Shown one piece after another: positions 43,039 to 52,763 of a DNA stretch of 64,000 nt. The translations under genes and the position numbers were made by a program. The notes beneath the pieces were generated by a model. That model had not been told where the DNA came from and did no database searches. It worked only from the letters and a program-made list of their open reading frames with translations. Source of the DNA: an uncultured bacterium (GTDB taxonomy: Bacteria; Cyanobacteriota; Vampirovibrionia; Gastranaerophilales; Gastranaerophilaceae); the NCBI GenBank assembly GCA_902761735.1, contig CACWLL010000003.1, forward strand, positions 62,001 through 126,000, read 5' to 3'. Numbering within the stretch: position 1 is the stretch's first letter; every line of letters starts with the position of its first letter.

Positions 43039-43068
43039 AATAAGTCTGCAAAGCAGACTTATTTTATC
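43039..43068 (+). terminator. Intrinsic terminator
   Basis: AATAAGTCTGC and GCAGACTTATT pair perfectly over 11 bp around AAA and are followed by TTAT. It begins right after the stop of the 45-residue gene. Confidence 0.85.
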
Positions 43069-43116
43069 AAGTTAGTATTTATGACATTATAATTTAATTA
43101 ACAGAAAGGATATAGT

Positions 43117-43848
43117 ATGGCAAAAGAACTAGATAATTTTATAAATAATGTATGCTGTGCGGACGAATGGATTGCAGGACCTGAAAATCATGATTTTGTT
43201 TTAAAAATGGCTGACATATTAAGAAAATCATACAGAGGTGATGAACTTAAAAGACCTGATGGGTATTATAAAGAAGAAAATAATGTTTATATAATTGAAC
43301 ATTTTGAATTTGATAGTTCAAAACCATTTAAAGGAAGCTTAAATAAAGTAGAATTGGACAGGGTAAATAAAGATTTTAATAAAGTTCAGAATACACAATC
43401 TATTTATCATAATCAACTAAATTGCAATTATACATACGACTTTTATAAAAAACGATTGGAAGAAACATATAATAATCATTATAAAAAAATAGATGGATAT
43501 AAAGAAATATTGAAGAATATGGGTATTATAAATGACAACTCAATTGTAACCACAATATTTTGCATAGAAGACACAAGTGCATTAGGTTCTATTATTTATA
43601 AAGATAATATGCAACATATTATCTTACCAACACGCTGCAGGAGTTTTTTGGATTTATTTGAACAAGCTCCTGATTTAGATATAGTTATTTGTCGTTCAGA
43701 ATATCGTAATCAAGTCTCATTTTTAGATAGAAATATTTTGGATTACTATCGAAAAGATCAACTTAAAGATGATGAGATTAAACTTGTTGATTGGGAACCT
43801 AAAGTTGCAGGATTTGCAATAAATATTTCAAATTATAAGAATGATTAG
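43117..43848 (+). CDS. Hypothetical protein, possibly nuclease-like
   Basis: The 243-residue protein has no signal or membrane segment. The first third (YIIEHFEFDSSKPFKGS) and the C-terminus (FLDLFEQAPDLDIVICRSEYRNQVSFL) alternate helix and strand. The pattern of an early acidic/His region and DIVI-type strands is compatible with a restriction-endonuclease-like fold, but I see no firm catalytic motif. GAAAGGA lies before the ATG. It sits within the defence island. Confidence 0.45.
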   Translation: MAKELDNFINNVCCADEWIAGPENHDFVLKMADILRKSYRGDELKRPDGYYKEENNVYIIEHFEFDSSKPFKGSLNKVELDRVNKDFNKVQNTQSIYHNQLNCNYTYDFYKKRLEETYNNHYKKIDGYKEILKNMGIINDNSIVTTIFCIEDTSALGSIIYKDNMQHIILPTRCRSFLDLFEQAPDLDIVICRSEYRNQVSFLDRNILDYYRKDQLKDDEIKLVDWEPKVAGFAINISNYKND

Positions 43849-43867
43849 ATTATGTAAATATATTATC

Positions 43868-44080
43868 TTATTTTTCGTAAGTAATAAAGAATGCGTTTAA
43901 CATATCCGCATTATTTCTCAAATTTTTAACAACCGGAGCAAGGTTATAGCACTCTTCAATTTCCGGCTGATTACAAACAAAGTAATCCACAATTACGACG
44001 ATATTATACACATCTTCCGCCCACTTGCTGACTTTCTTAAACTCCTGCTCGCTAATATTATATCCGCTAACTTCTTTCAT
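43868..44080 (-). CDS. Small helical protein, paralogue of the gene at 38571
   Basis: The 70-residue product shares its core with the protein at 38571-38804: NQPEIEECYNLAPV and LNAFFI are identical. A strong AAGGAGG site precedes it. It is directly downstream of the Fic gene on the same strand, 80 bases away. The function is unknown. Confidence 0.55.
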   Translation of the reverse strand: MKEVSGYNISEQEFKKVSKWAEDVYNIVVIVDYFVCNQPEIEECYNLAPVVKNLRNNADMLNAFFITYEK

Positions 44081-44160
44081 ATTTCCTCCTTATATCAGGA
44101 AACACATTGGCGTGAAAGCAGACATAAAGCACTGCAATCTTTACATAGCAACACAAAACA

Positions 44161-45168
44161 CTATTTTGTTACTTGCCAATGACCGTTTTTATTAGCACCA
44201 ATCCTTTTTATTAATCCGTTTTCTTGAAGTTTTTTCATATTGGCAGTTATGCTTTTCTTTGTAATTCCAATAATTTTAGCAAGCTCTTCCTGTGTTACAT
44301 ACGGATTTTTCTTAATTGCATCAATGATTTTTTGCTGATTTATGGTAACCTTTATAGTAACCTTTTTGGTAACCTTTTCTTCTGCTTTTATAATTTCTTC
44401 AATTGTATTTAAAATCAACGTAAGCATAAATTCTATAAATTTAGTGCTATTAGCAACACTATCGCTTACGCCAAGAACACTATAATATTCTTTCTGATTT
44501 TCTTTTACCAAAGTTTCAACAGGAAGCCAAGCAAAAACTTCTTTCCATTCTTTTAAAATGACGGTTTGCCACAAACGTCCCATTCTACCGTTTCCATCTT
44601 GGAACGGGTGAATAAACTCAAATTCATAATGGAAAACGCAGCTTTTTATAAGCGGATGGACATCGCTTGTTTTAAGCCATTCAAATAAATCAGCCATAAG
44701 TTCTGGGACCCTGTCTGCCGGGGGTGCCATATGTACAACTTTTTCTCCGTCAAATATACCGACACCATCGGTTCTATATTTCCCATTTCTTTCAACCAAA
44801 TCCTGCATCATAAGTTTATGTGCCTTTAGCAAATCTTTTTCATTATATGGGTTAAGAGATAAAAGCAAGTCATAAGCCTGAATTGAGTTTTTTACTTCTT
44901 TTATTTCGTTCGGATTGCCTAAAACTCGTTTTCCCTCAATTATTGCAGTAATTTGTTTTAGACTTAAACTGTTGTTTTCAATAGCTAAGGAAGAATGAAT
45001 AGTCTTTATTCGGTTTTCTTTTCTTAGTTGAATATTATATGGACTATCTTGAAGCGAATTTATCTCTCCAATTTTTTCCGAAATATTAGAAATAAGTTCA
45101 ATTATTTTTGATGTAATTTCAAATGGTGGTGTGTACAAATTTATATATCCTTGTGTTATTAATACCAC
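44161..45168 (-). CDS. Fic-domain protein with C-terminal winged helix
   Basis: Fic proteins usually transfer AMP to target hydroxyls. The 335-residue protein has the full motif HPFQDGNGRMGR (H187) and an N-terminal inhibitory-helix motif, SLAIENNSL, so it is the self-inhibited class. The C-terminal 60 residues form an HTH (VTQEELAKIIGITKKSITANMKKLQENGLIKR) that probably controls its own expression. It starts with GTG after AGAGG. Such proteins are often mobile toxin-like modules. Confidence 0.9.
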   Translation of the reverse strand: MVLITQGYINLYTPPFEITSKIIELISNISEKIGEINSLQDSPYNIQLRKENRIKTIHSSLAIENNSLSLKQITAIIEGKRVLGNPNEIKEVKNSIQAYDLLLSLNPYNEKDLLKAHKLMMQDLVERNGKYRTDGVGIFDGEKVVHMAPPADRVPELMADLFEWLKTSDVHPLIKSCVFHYEFEFIHPFQDGNGRMGRLWQTVILKEWKEVFAWLPVETLVKENQKEYYSVLGVSDSVANSTKFIEFMLTLILNTIEEIIKAEEKVTKKVTIKVTINQQKIIDAIKKNPYVTQEELAKIIGITKKSITANMKKLQENGLIKRIGANKNGHWQVTK

Positions 45169-45304
45169 TTAACCTCTTTATTTTAGCATAAATACATTTA
45201 TAAATTAATACGTAAATTTTTGTTAAAATCAAGGTGTACCTGCCTTTACAGATTTTGAAATAATTGCTATCCTTGTAACAGTTAATAGCCAGATACGAGG
45301 AAAC

Positions 45305-45469
45305 ATGTACAACTATCAACTTACGCCACAATTACAACTATTTAAAGACATGTATGACTATGCAGATGCATGCAGAACAATGCATAACCCAAGGAAATTA
45401 AATTTTGAAAAATTCCACGCATGCATAACAATAGGTCAGTTTTGGAATAAGTATATTAGATTTAATTAA
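45305..45469 (+). CDS. Possible 54-residue protein
   Basis: The reading frame MYNYQLTPQLQLFKDMYDYA to FWNKYIRFN has a GAGGA site close to the ATG and a plausible composition rich in aromatics. It lies in an otherwise empty gap between two leftward genes, on the opposite strand. No family is recognised and it may be spurious. Confidence 0.4.
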   Translation: MYNYQLTPQLQLFKDMYDYADACRTMHNPRKLNFEKFHACITIGQFWNKYIRFN

Positions 45470-45471
45470 TT

Positions 45472-46101
45472 TTACTTTCCTGTTATTTTATCTAAGCATT
45501 CATACAACTCGGATAATTTCTTACATGCTGGTAATAAATTTTCTTCTTTTGATTTTTTCAGTATTTTAAACGCAGAATCTAAATTTTCTTTATCTTTTGG
45601 CATCGCAAAAGGGTCTGTTTCTGCATATGAAATGCTATGAACTTCTTCATAGTACTTTTCGTAATCAGATAAAGCCTTATTGTTGGTGACTAGAGAATCT
45701 AAGAAAAATTTAGCTGTTACATATAAATTGATAATACATGTTCTTAGTTCATTATTTTTTATTTTGCCAATATTGGAAGTATTAGAATTAAATATCGAAA
45801 AATAATCTGTCCCAAGTGGATATTCATAATTTAAATATGCCTCATCATTACATATTTTAGGCATAAATTCGTGTTCAAATATATCTTTTAAAGAATATAA
45901 TTCTGTAATTAAGGCATTAATAATTGCCTCTGCCTCCATATCTTGCCTTTTTTCAAGTATTTCAAAATTATGTTTATGTGTTCTACTTGTAATTATCCAA
46001 GTTGATATTAACGAAATCAAACCGCCAACAATAGTTCCCAATAGCGAAGTTATAAAAGGGAACCATGCCGAGTTTGCAATATTATGATAATTTAAACACA
46101 T
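45472..46101 (-). CDS. Membrane protein in the RM-ApeA operon
   Basis: The 209-residue protein has an N-terminal hydrophobic region (WFPFITSLLGTIVGGLISLISTW, about residues 13-36), giving one or two membrane helices. A cytoplasmic helical and coiled-coil domain follows. It starts 21 bases after the ApeA-like gene and has a GGAG site, so the two are probably co-transcribed. Proteins of this type are common in phage-defence loci, but I cannot name a family. Confidence 0.55.
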   Translation of the reverse strand: MCLNYHNIANSAWFPFITSLLGTIVGGLISLISTWIITSRTHKHNFEILEKRQDMEAEAIINALITELYSLKDIFEHEFMPKICNDEAYLNYEYPLGTDYFSIFNSNTSNIGKIKNNELRTCIINLYVTAKFFLDSLVTNNKALSDYEKYYEEVHSISYAETDPFAMPKDKENLDSAFKILKKSKEENLLPACKKLSELYECLDKITGK

Positions 46102-46122
46102 TTATAATTTCTCCTTTTTTAA

Positions 46123-47820
46123 TTATATGATTGAAAATTTTTTTGTTTTTTTTAATTCCAAATAACGTTTATAGCATATTTTAAAATATTTTGGTAATTT
46201 TTTAATGCCATTTTCATTTATGTTTTTATTGATCAACATTTCATCTGATAATAATTTTAATTTATGGCTATTCTTCCGAGTGTACACACCCTCTTTAGAA
46301 TATTTTATTATTAATTTTACTTGTTCACCTATTTCTTCATAATAATAGTACATAGAAAATATTAATTCTTTATTATTATAAAAAGATTGTTCTTCTCCTA
46401 AATAATTATTACTATCAATATTTTTTATTTTTGGTGGATTATTAATCCATACATATGTTGAATTGAAATTGCTAAATTTAAAATAATTATTAGCTAAAAT
46501 AATTTTAACTATATCATCCTTTAATTTTAAATCTTTTAAAATAAATAGTTCTAATAAAGCTTTTGTCGATTCAATTAATTCATATTCATCTATATCTTTT
46601 ATTCGCCTATCATTACTTGAAAAACTGTAGTGTGTATAATAATTTCTTAAATTAACCAGGTCTTCCAATAGTTTAATTTTACCATTGTCTGTATATTTTA
46701 AATAAATTATATCTTGCACATTATTGTGTTTAATACAATTTAATAATTTTTCTTTAAAACTAAATAAACCATTTTTATTAAGTTCCTGTAATTCTTTTAT
46801 CTCGGGATATTCTCTTTTTAGTTTTAATAATAATGTAATAAAATCTGAACTAACCACTTTTTTGTCATTATATTTTTTAGAATTTAAATATGCTTCTAAT
46901 GCTTGTGTATATACAAGAAATTTTACTTGTGGATATATTTCATTTGGAACATCATGATTTCTTAAATATAAATCTATTATTACGGAAAAGTCCTTGTAAT
47001 CTCTTTTTTGAAGTTTAAAATAAGTTTGAATAACTTCAGCAAAATTCTTTCTAATATTTGGGTATATATATAAATATTTATGATGCTTTTTTATCTCATC
47101 ATACTCTTTATTTTCTATTTTATATTGAAATGGAATAATTGTCAGTTTAGTTTTTGCGGTATTATCTTCAGGGTTACTATACATATTTAATATAGGTAAT
47201 TTATGTTTTAAACCAAGAGAAAAAAAGTTAATTAATTTTCTGATAATATAATTAAATTCATCTAAAGACACCATTTTCTTTGAAATAATCTGAATTTCTT
47301 TTACTAATGACATCTTTGAATTTTCGCCGCCAAATGTTCCTCCACCCCAAGATACGCTATTTAACAACTTTAATTTGAAATTATCATCAAGTTTAATAAT
47401 TAATGGAGTTTTTGTTTTTATATATCTTAAACAAATGTCATCCGGATTTTTATAGTTATATTTTTCTATTCTATCAATTCCAATAAAAAATTCGTTAATA
47501 CAAGGGAAAGAAAAATTTATTTTTTTAAACTTCAAATTATTTGTTTGCTCGATACATTTAAACCCTTTTATTAGCGAGTCGAAACCGGATATGAAATGTA
47601 AGCCCATATCATAAAAAACATTGTTCCATAATAGTAATATTTCATTGTTTAAGGTATAACATGTAAAATTTTCATTTTTATTAAAAGATAATTTGGTATT
47701 TCGCGTAGAAAAATGTATTAAAATGCCATTTCTGTATTCTATTTTTCCAAAATGTAAATCTTCATCATTTGGCAAGGTATATTTACATTCTATTGACGTT
47801 AGTTCTTTTTTGTTTGTCAA
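46123..47820 (-). CDS. ApeA-like HEPN anti-phage protein
   Basis: The 565-residue protein matches the ApeA layout: a large beta-rich N-terminal domain (residues 1-230, including GGGTFGGEN) and a C-terminal HEPN domain with R392 and H397 in LRNYYTHY, the Rx4H ribonuclease motif. ApeA-type proteins cut RNA to stop phage growth and need no partner protein, as far as I know. It is sandwiched, with 21-base gaps, between the type IIG RM gene and a membrane-protein gene on the same strand, so regulation is probably shared. Confidence 0.75.
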   Translation of the reverse strand: MTNKKELTSIECKYTLPNDEDLHFGKIEYRNGILIHFSTRNTKLSFNKNENFTCYTLNNEILLLWNNVFYDMGLHFISGFDSLIKGFKCIEQTNNLKFKKINFSFPCINEFFIGIDRIEKYNYKNPDDICLRYIKTKTPLIIKLDDNFKLKLLNSVSWGGGTFGGENSKMSLVKEIQIISKKMVSLDEFNYIIRKLINFFSLGLKHKLPILNMYSNPEDNTAKTKLTIIPFQYKIENKEYDEIKKHHKYLYIYPNIRKNFAEVIQTYFKLQKRDYKDFSVIIDLYLRNHDVPNEIYPQVKFLVYTQALEAYLNSKKYNDKKVVSSDFITLLLKLKREYPEIKELQELNKNGLFSFKEKLLNCIKHNNVQDIIYLKYTDNGKIKLLEDLVNLRNYYTHYSFSSNDRRIKDIDEYELIESTKALLELFILKDLKLKDDIVKIILANNYFKFSNFNSTYVWINNPPKIKNIDSNNYLGEEQSFYNNKELIFSMYYYYEEIGEQVKLIIKYSKEGVYTRKNSHKLKLLSDEMLINKNINENGIKKLPKYFKICYKRYLELKKTKKFSII

Positions 47821-47841
47821 AATTTTACTCCATTTAGATAA

Positions 47842-50800
47842 CTATGAATTTTCAATACAACTTATTTCATCTTCTGTTAATTGATATAACTTATAAACAA
47901 TGTTATTGATTTCTTGTTCGTATTTTTCACATAAATTACTGTTATAATCTTGTTTTTGTTTTTCTTCTAATAATTTATTTACAAGATTTTCTATATCATT
48001 TTGTATGTATTCGGGAGCAATAATTATTGGTAAATTATCAACCTCATATCCGTTTACATTACTGTTCGTGCTTGAAATTTTGAATATATAATCTAATAAT
48101 GAACTATTTAGCAATCCTAAAAGATATTTTTTATTAACGGATTTGCTGAAATTAAGGTAGTTTACAGAATTAGCACAATAAATGCCAGCAGGAATAATTG
48201 TCATTTTTAGTCTGTGGCGTTCATTAACTCCTGTTAAGCCTTGCATAACGATTCTTTCATAGTTATGATGCTGAGCTTTCTCTGCTTTTACTTCTGATAA
48301 ATATTTTGATGAGTTTAAAAACTGAATTTCGCCTTGGCTCATTGCATTTCTTTTTAAATATCTATCAATTATTGCACCTTTTATCATTTCACTATCTTGA
48401 GGATTATCAGTTATGTATTTTGCGTTAATTGATATATCAATTTCCCCTGTGTAACAATGTGCTATATTACTTAATGGTGTAGATATTTTTCTTATTTTTC
48501 GTATTAACTCTATATCAGAAGCATTAGCAAGTGGTATTGTTAAATTTTCATCGAGTTCATTTATAATACCCAAATCTAATTTTGTCATTGGTATTGTTCC
48601 ATCAACAAATTTATTATCATTTTTTCTCAATTTAAATGAATTATTTTTATTTGTGAGTCTTAACGCACTTACTATACAAACAGATACTTTTGCATGTTCA
48701 AATACTCTACGTCTTGTGCTATCTCGCTCTGGAAATGCTTCTATATCAACAATAGAATAATTATCAAAAACAAATTTCCTAAGTTCTTTTAAAGATGAAT
48801 CACAAGCGAAAGCTAATGGGAATATCTGAATAAAGAAACCTTTTTGTCTTAAAAGTTTAAAACCTCTTAATATAAAAAATTTATATATATTCAACATTCC
48901 TGTTATTGCTGATTTATACTCGATACTATCTCTTAAATAGTCCGTAAAATCAGAATCCGTTTCTATTGAGACTTTTTGATTTTGTTTTTTATTAAGTAAA
49001 CCATAAGGCGGATTTGCGATAATTATATCAAATCCATTAAAGACACCATTTTCGTCAAGCAGTTCGGGAAATTCTATCATCCATTCCATAGAATTAGCAA
49101 ACACACCTTGCGTAGCTACATTTTCAAATATTTTTAATTGACGAGTTGGGAAAATTTTGTTTTTAATTGTTTTTATCTGTTCTTTTAATTCTGATTTTGA
49201 AATTTTACTTTCAGTATTTTTGTATTCTGCAACGAGATTTTTGTATTCTTTTATACTTTTTGCTTCCGCTGTTCTTCCGTCTAATGTTTCTAATGCACAA
49301 TGTCCGACTTTTACATCATAAGCAGACACAAGTGAGTTTCCGCATTTGATATTTATATCAATGTTTGGTAATATCTGCATTTCGTCAGTATTGCCGATAT
49401 AATATGTATTTTTAAGCAATTCTATCCATAACCTCAAACAGCAGATTTGAACGGAGTTTGGGTTAATATCAACACCGAACAAACAATTTTCAATAATCTT
49501 GCGTTTTTCGTCAAATATTGCTTTTTGAATAGTCAAAGAATTTTGATTATCGCGTTTGTATTCAAATTGTTTTTCTCCGTCAAGTTCATAAATCACAAGT
49601 GAATCGTTTTGTATTTCAACTTTGTTCGGTATAGGTAACAAGCCTAATTCACTTTTTAGTGCAACAATATAATTCAATACAGATACTAAAAAGTGTCCTG
49701 AACCAACTGCAGGGTCGCATATTTTTAAACTGTCAATTATTTCGTTATAAAAATCTCTGCGTTCTTTTATATGCACATCATAAGAAATTAAATGTTTTAA
49801 ATCTTCAATAGTTGTACATGGTGCTTTTTCTTTGCCAAAAGCATTATTGAATTTCTGCAAAACAATATTGTTTATTGAAGTTTCAGCCATGTATTCGGTT
49901 ATATATGCCGGTGTAAAGAATGAACCGTCCTTATAACCGTTCAGTTTTTCAAAAATCAAGCCTAATACAGAAGAATTGATGATGTCTTTTTTATCATCTT
50001 CGTCAGAAATATTTGAACTAAAACTGTACGCTTCAAGAAAATCAAGTAAGTATTTCAGTAATGTCGGATTTTTAGGATAATTTTTTGCTTTTGATAAAAT
50101 ACTGCCTTTACACAACGGCAAAGTAATTTCACTATCAAGATTTGCAATATTACCATATTTAGATTCAAGTTCTGACCTTTCAAAAAGTGAACTGTTTAAA
50201 TATGGTATTTCGTGTTCTTCTCTTTCGCTTAACGGTTTTCCTAAGACATTAAAAAATAATCTGTTTAATTTGGCGAAATTTTGGATTTTATCAAAATTCA
50301 GAAATGCAAAAGTTTTATTGTTATCATTGAACGATATTAACTGACTTTCAAATAATTTTAAAAATAAAAGACGATTCAACCAAACAATAATAAGATTAAT
50401 AACATCATCAAATCTGTTGCAGTTTAAATCATAAGCAATTCTATATCGCAAAGTCCCTTTATCATCAGATGCTACAATTTTCTTTTGGTTTTTGCCTTCT
50501 TCTTTTAAACCTAAAATATACAACAATTCGTTATAAAACTTTGAATTTAATTCGTTTGAGTCTTTTGGCGAATATTCTCTCAATAAGAAATCTGAATGTA
50601 ATGCTTTATACAAGTATTGTAACTGTCTTTTGTCATTATCATTCAAAGAATTCTTTAAAATCTTTGATTTGTATTGAATTAAGTTAAATTCAGCATAATC
50701 AAACTGAATATCTTTTTCTTTTATTTTTGCTCCGATTTGGTCGTAAAGAGTTTTGGTATCTGTATAAGCAACTTGATTATTTCTGAATTGTAAACAAATA

Positions 50801-51267
50801 CGCCCTAAATCTTTATTACAAAACTGCTTTGGATTAAAGAAAAATACGTGTTCTGTATCAGTAATAACAACATTCTTGATATTATAACTAATTTCTTTGC
50901 TGTCTTGATTGTAAAAATACCAAATAGCCTCCTGCAAAGCTTTTTTATTAATATCTTCATTATCTGCTTGTAGCATTTCGATTTTATTGTTAGGTGCTTT
51001 AAATTCAAAAATAACTTGTGTTTTGCCATCTTTTTTAACTGACAAATCAACTCTATTTTCGTTTAGCAAAGTAATATAATTTTTTAATAAATGCTTGTTA
51101 AAAACACCTTTTAATAGCTCTTCATTGGTTTTATCAACAGTTTCTAATTCTGCAAAAAAATCTCGCAAATTTTTTATAAAAGCATTAAAATCTTTTTCAT
51201 CGACATTTTTACTTTTATATGCTTTGTTATAAGACCCTAGAAAATTATAAAACCTCTGCTTTGCCAC
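47842..51267 (-). CDS. Type IIG restriction-modification enzyme
   Basis: The 1141-residue single-chain enzyme combines a nuclease and an adenine methyltransferase. An N-terminal PD-(D/E)xK site is visible as D74 in VDLSVKKD and E88-F-K90. The methyltransferase has SAM motif I DPAVGSGHF (D518) and the catalytic NPPY at 752-755. The C-terminal part (TGEIDISINAKYI, LPIIIAPEY) is a TaqI/Eco57I-like specificity domain. It cuts and methylates at the same asymmetric site; the site cannot be read here. It heads the leftward operon with the ApeA-like gene. Confidence 0.92.
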   Translation of the reverse strand: MAKQRFYNFLGSYNKAYKSKNVDEKDFNAFIKNLRDFFAELETVDKTNEELLKGVFNKHLLKNYITLLNENRVDLSVKKDGKTQVIFEFKAPNNKIEMLQADNEDINKKALQEAIWYFYNQDSKEISYNIKNVVITDTEHVFFFNPKQFCNKDLGRICLQFRNNQVAYTDTKTLYDQIGAKIKEKDIQFDYAEFNLIQYKSKILKNSLNDNDKRQLQYLYKALHSDFLLREYSPKDSNELNSKFYNELLYILGLKEEGKNQKKIVASDDKGTLRYRIAYDLNCNRFDDVINLIIVWLNRLLFLKLFESQLISFNDNNKTFAFLNFDKIQNFAKLNRLFFNVLGKPLSEREEHEIPYLNSSLFERSELESKYGNIANLDSEITLPLCKGSILSKAKNYPKNPTLLKYLLDFLEAYSFSSNISDEDDKKDIINSSVLGLIFEKLNGYKDGSFFTPAYITEYMAETSINNIVLQKFNNAFGKEKAPCTTIEDLKHLISYDVHIKERRDFYNEIIDSLKICDPAVGSGHFLVSVLNYIVALKSELGLLPIPNKVEIQNDSLVIYELDGEKQFEYKRDNQNSLTIQKAIFDEKRKIIENCLFGVDINPNSVQICCLRLWIELLKNTYYIGNTDEMQILPNIDINIKCGNSLVSAYDVKVGHCALETLDGRTAEAKSIKEYKNLVAEYKNTESKISKSELKEQIKTIKNKIFPTRQLKIFENVATQGVFANSMEWMIEFPELLDENGVFNGFDIIIANPPYGLLNKKQNQKVSIETDSDFTDYLRDSIEYKSAITGMLNIYKFFILRGFKLLRQKGFFIQIFPLAFACDSSLKELRKFVFDNYSIVDIEAFPERDSTRRRVFEHAKVSVCIVSALRLTNKNNSFKLRKNDNKFVDGTIPMTKLDLGIINELDENLTIPLANASDIELIRKIRKISTPLSNIAHCYTGEIDISINAKYITDNPQDSEMIKGAIIDRYLKRNAMSQGEIQFLNSSKYLSEVKAEKAQHHNYERIVMQGLTGVNERHRLKMTIIPAGIYCANSVNYLNFSKSVNKKYLLGLLNSSLLDYIFKISSTNSNVNGYEVDNLPIIIAPEYIQNDIENLVNKLLEEKQKQDYNSNLCEKYEQEINNIVYKLYQLTEDEISCIENS

Positions 51268-51406
51268 ACTTAATCCTCCTATGATTTGAGTTGATTATAT
51301 CATGAACATTAACGTAATTCTTAATTTTTAGTTAATTTTTTCAGTAATTTTGAGAATTTATTGTACTATTTTAATAAATATTAAACCAGCATTAATGAGA
51401 GGAAAG
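51268..51406. promoter_or_regulatory. Divergent promoter region
   Basis: These 139 bases lie between the RM gene and the TIR-like/TPR gene. They are very AT-rich and must carry both promoters. I see no clear palindrome. AGGAAAG at about 51400 serves the rightward gene. Confidence 0.4.
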
Positions 51407-52762
51407 ATGACAATAAATAATCATATATTTGTAGCAATGCCATTTGGCCAGAAAAAAGCCCAAGGTAAAAGTTATAATATAGATTTTGATCTAATATATA
51501 ATAATGCCATTAAACCTGCTGCCGAAGAATTGGGGCTTAATATTATCAGAGCAGATGAAGAAAGTGATAGTGGTATAATTCATGCCCTAATGATTGAACG
51601 ATTAATATGCACAGACATTGTTATTGTAGATATTACAAATGAGAACCCAAATGTATATTATGAACTCGGAATTCGTCATTGTGCACGACCATATTCTACA
51701 ATTCTTATTTATGATAAAAAAACAAAAATCCCTTTTGATATACAACCTCTTCGTGCTATACCTTATGAATTAGAAAGAGGTATTATATCAGAAGCTTCTG
51801 CCGAATTACTTAAAAAGGGTATTGTTGAAAGAATTAGATATTCACTACAGTATGGTTTTCATTGCGATAGTTTACCTTTTGCACTAATTGAAGATTTCCC
51901 CCGAAAAGACTTAAACCCAGAAAAATTATCTATATATAAGCAAATGCATAAACAAAGAACAATATTTAAAAATCAAATAGAAGATATTAATAATATAGAT
52001 AAACTTAAAACTATTATTGCAGAAATTGATAATATCCATTTTCCATACAAATATTTGATTTATGAACTCATTGAAGGTTTTAGAAAAATAAAAGCTTGGG
52101 ATGAATTAATTAATTTTATTGAAAATAATATAGACGAGGAGCTTAAAAATACTATATACGTAAAACAACAATATGCATTGGCATATAATAAACGAAATAG
52201 AATTAATGATGAACTTAATGCTATTAGAATATTAAAATCAATTATAAATAATTATGGAGAATCTGCAGAAACATATGGTCTACTTGGTGGAGCTTATAAA
52301 AGTTTAGCACTTAAACAAACAACTAATTCTGTTCCTTACAATAGTTATATAGATCACGCTATTGAAAACTACCGAAATGGTTTTGTGTTTGATTCTAGAG
52401 AGTATTATCCCGGTATTAATTTGGCGACATTGTTACTTTTAAAAAATACCACTGATTCAATATCCGAACTAAAAAGGATATTACCTGTAATATGCTATAA
52501 TATTGAACTTAATGATTTCACAGTATCAAACGATTATTGGTTATTAGCTTCTGCATATGAATTATATATATTGATGCAGAAATTTGATAAAGCTAAAAAT
52601 ATACTTGGACTTATTTCGACATTAGATTCTAAACCTGAGGAATGGATGGTAGAAACAACTATCAGAAATTTAACATTAATTAAAGTTGAATATGAAAAAC
52701 ACTCAATATCTGTTGATTGGTATAAAAATTTTGAAAAATTAATACAAAATAAGGAGATATAA
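51407..52762 (+). CDS. TIR/deoxyribosyltransferase-like domain plus TPR-like domain
   Basis: The 451-residue protein has two parts. Residues 1-150 form an alpha/beta domain starting IFVAMPFGQ, with IVIVDITNENPNVYYELGIRHC (E86 is the likely catalytic acid). This belongs to the TIR and nucleoside 2-deoxyribosyltransferase superfamily, whose members cleave N-glycosidic bonds, including in NAD. Residues 200-440 are helical repeats with EYYPGINLATLLLL, typical of the MAP3K-TRAF-binding-like TPR (TPR-S) region, which has been proposed to sense nucleotide signals. One base separates it from a ThsB-like gene. I chose the ATG at 51407 (AGGAAAG upstream). Confidence 0.75.
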   Translation: MTINNHIFVAMPFGQKKAQGKSYNIDFDLIYNNAIKPAAEELGLNIIRADEESDSGIIHALMIERLICTDIVIVDITNENPNVYYELGIRHCARPYSTILIYDKKTKIPFDIQPLRAIPYELERGIISEASAELLKKGIVERIRYSLQYGFHCDSLPFALIEDFPRKDLNPEKLSIYKQMHKQRTIFKNQIEDINNIDKLKTIIAEIDNIHFPYKYLIYELIEGFRKIKAWDELINFIENNIDEELKNTIYVKQQYALAYNKRNRINDELNAIRILKSIINNYGESAETYGLLGGAYKSLALKQTTNSVPYNSYIDHAIENYRNGFVFDSREYYPGINLATLLLLKNTTDSISELKRILPVICYNIELNDFTVSNDYWLLASAYELYILMQKFDKAKNILGLISTLDSKPEEWMVETTIRNLTLIKVEYEKHSISVDWYKNFEKLIQNKEI

Positions 52763-52763
52763 A

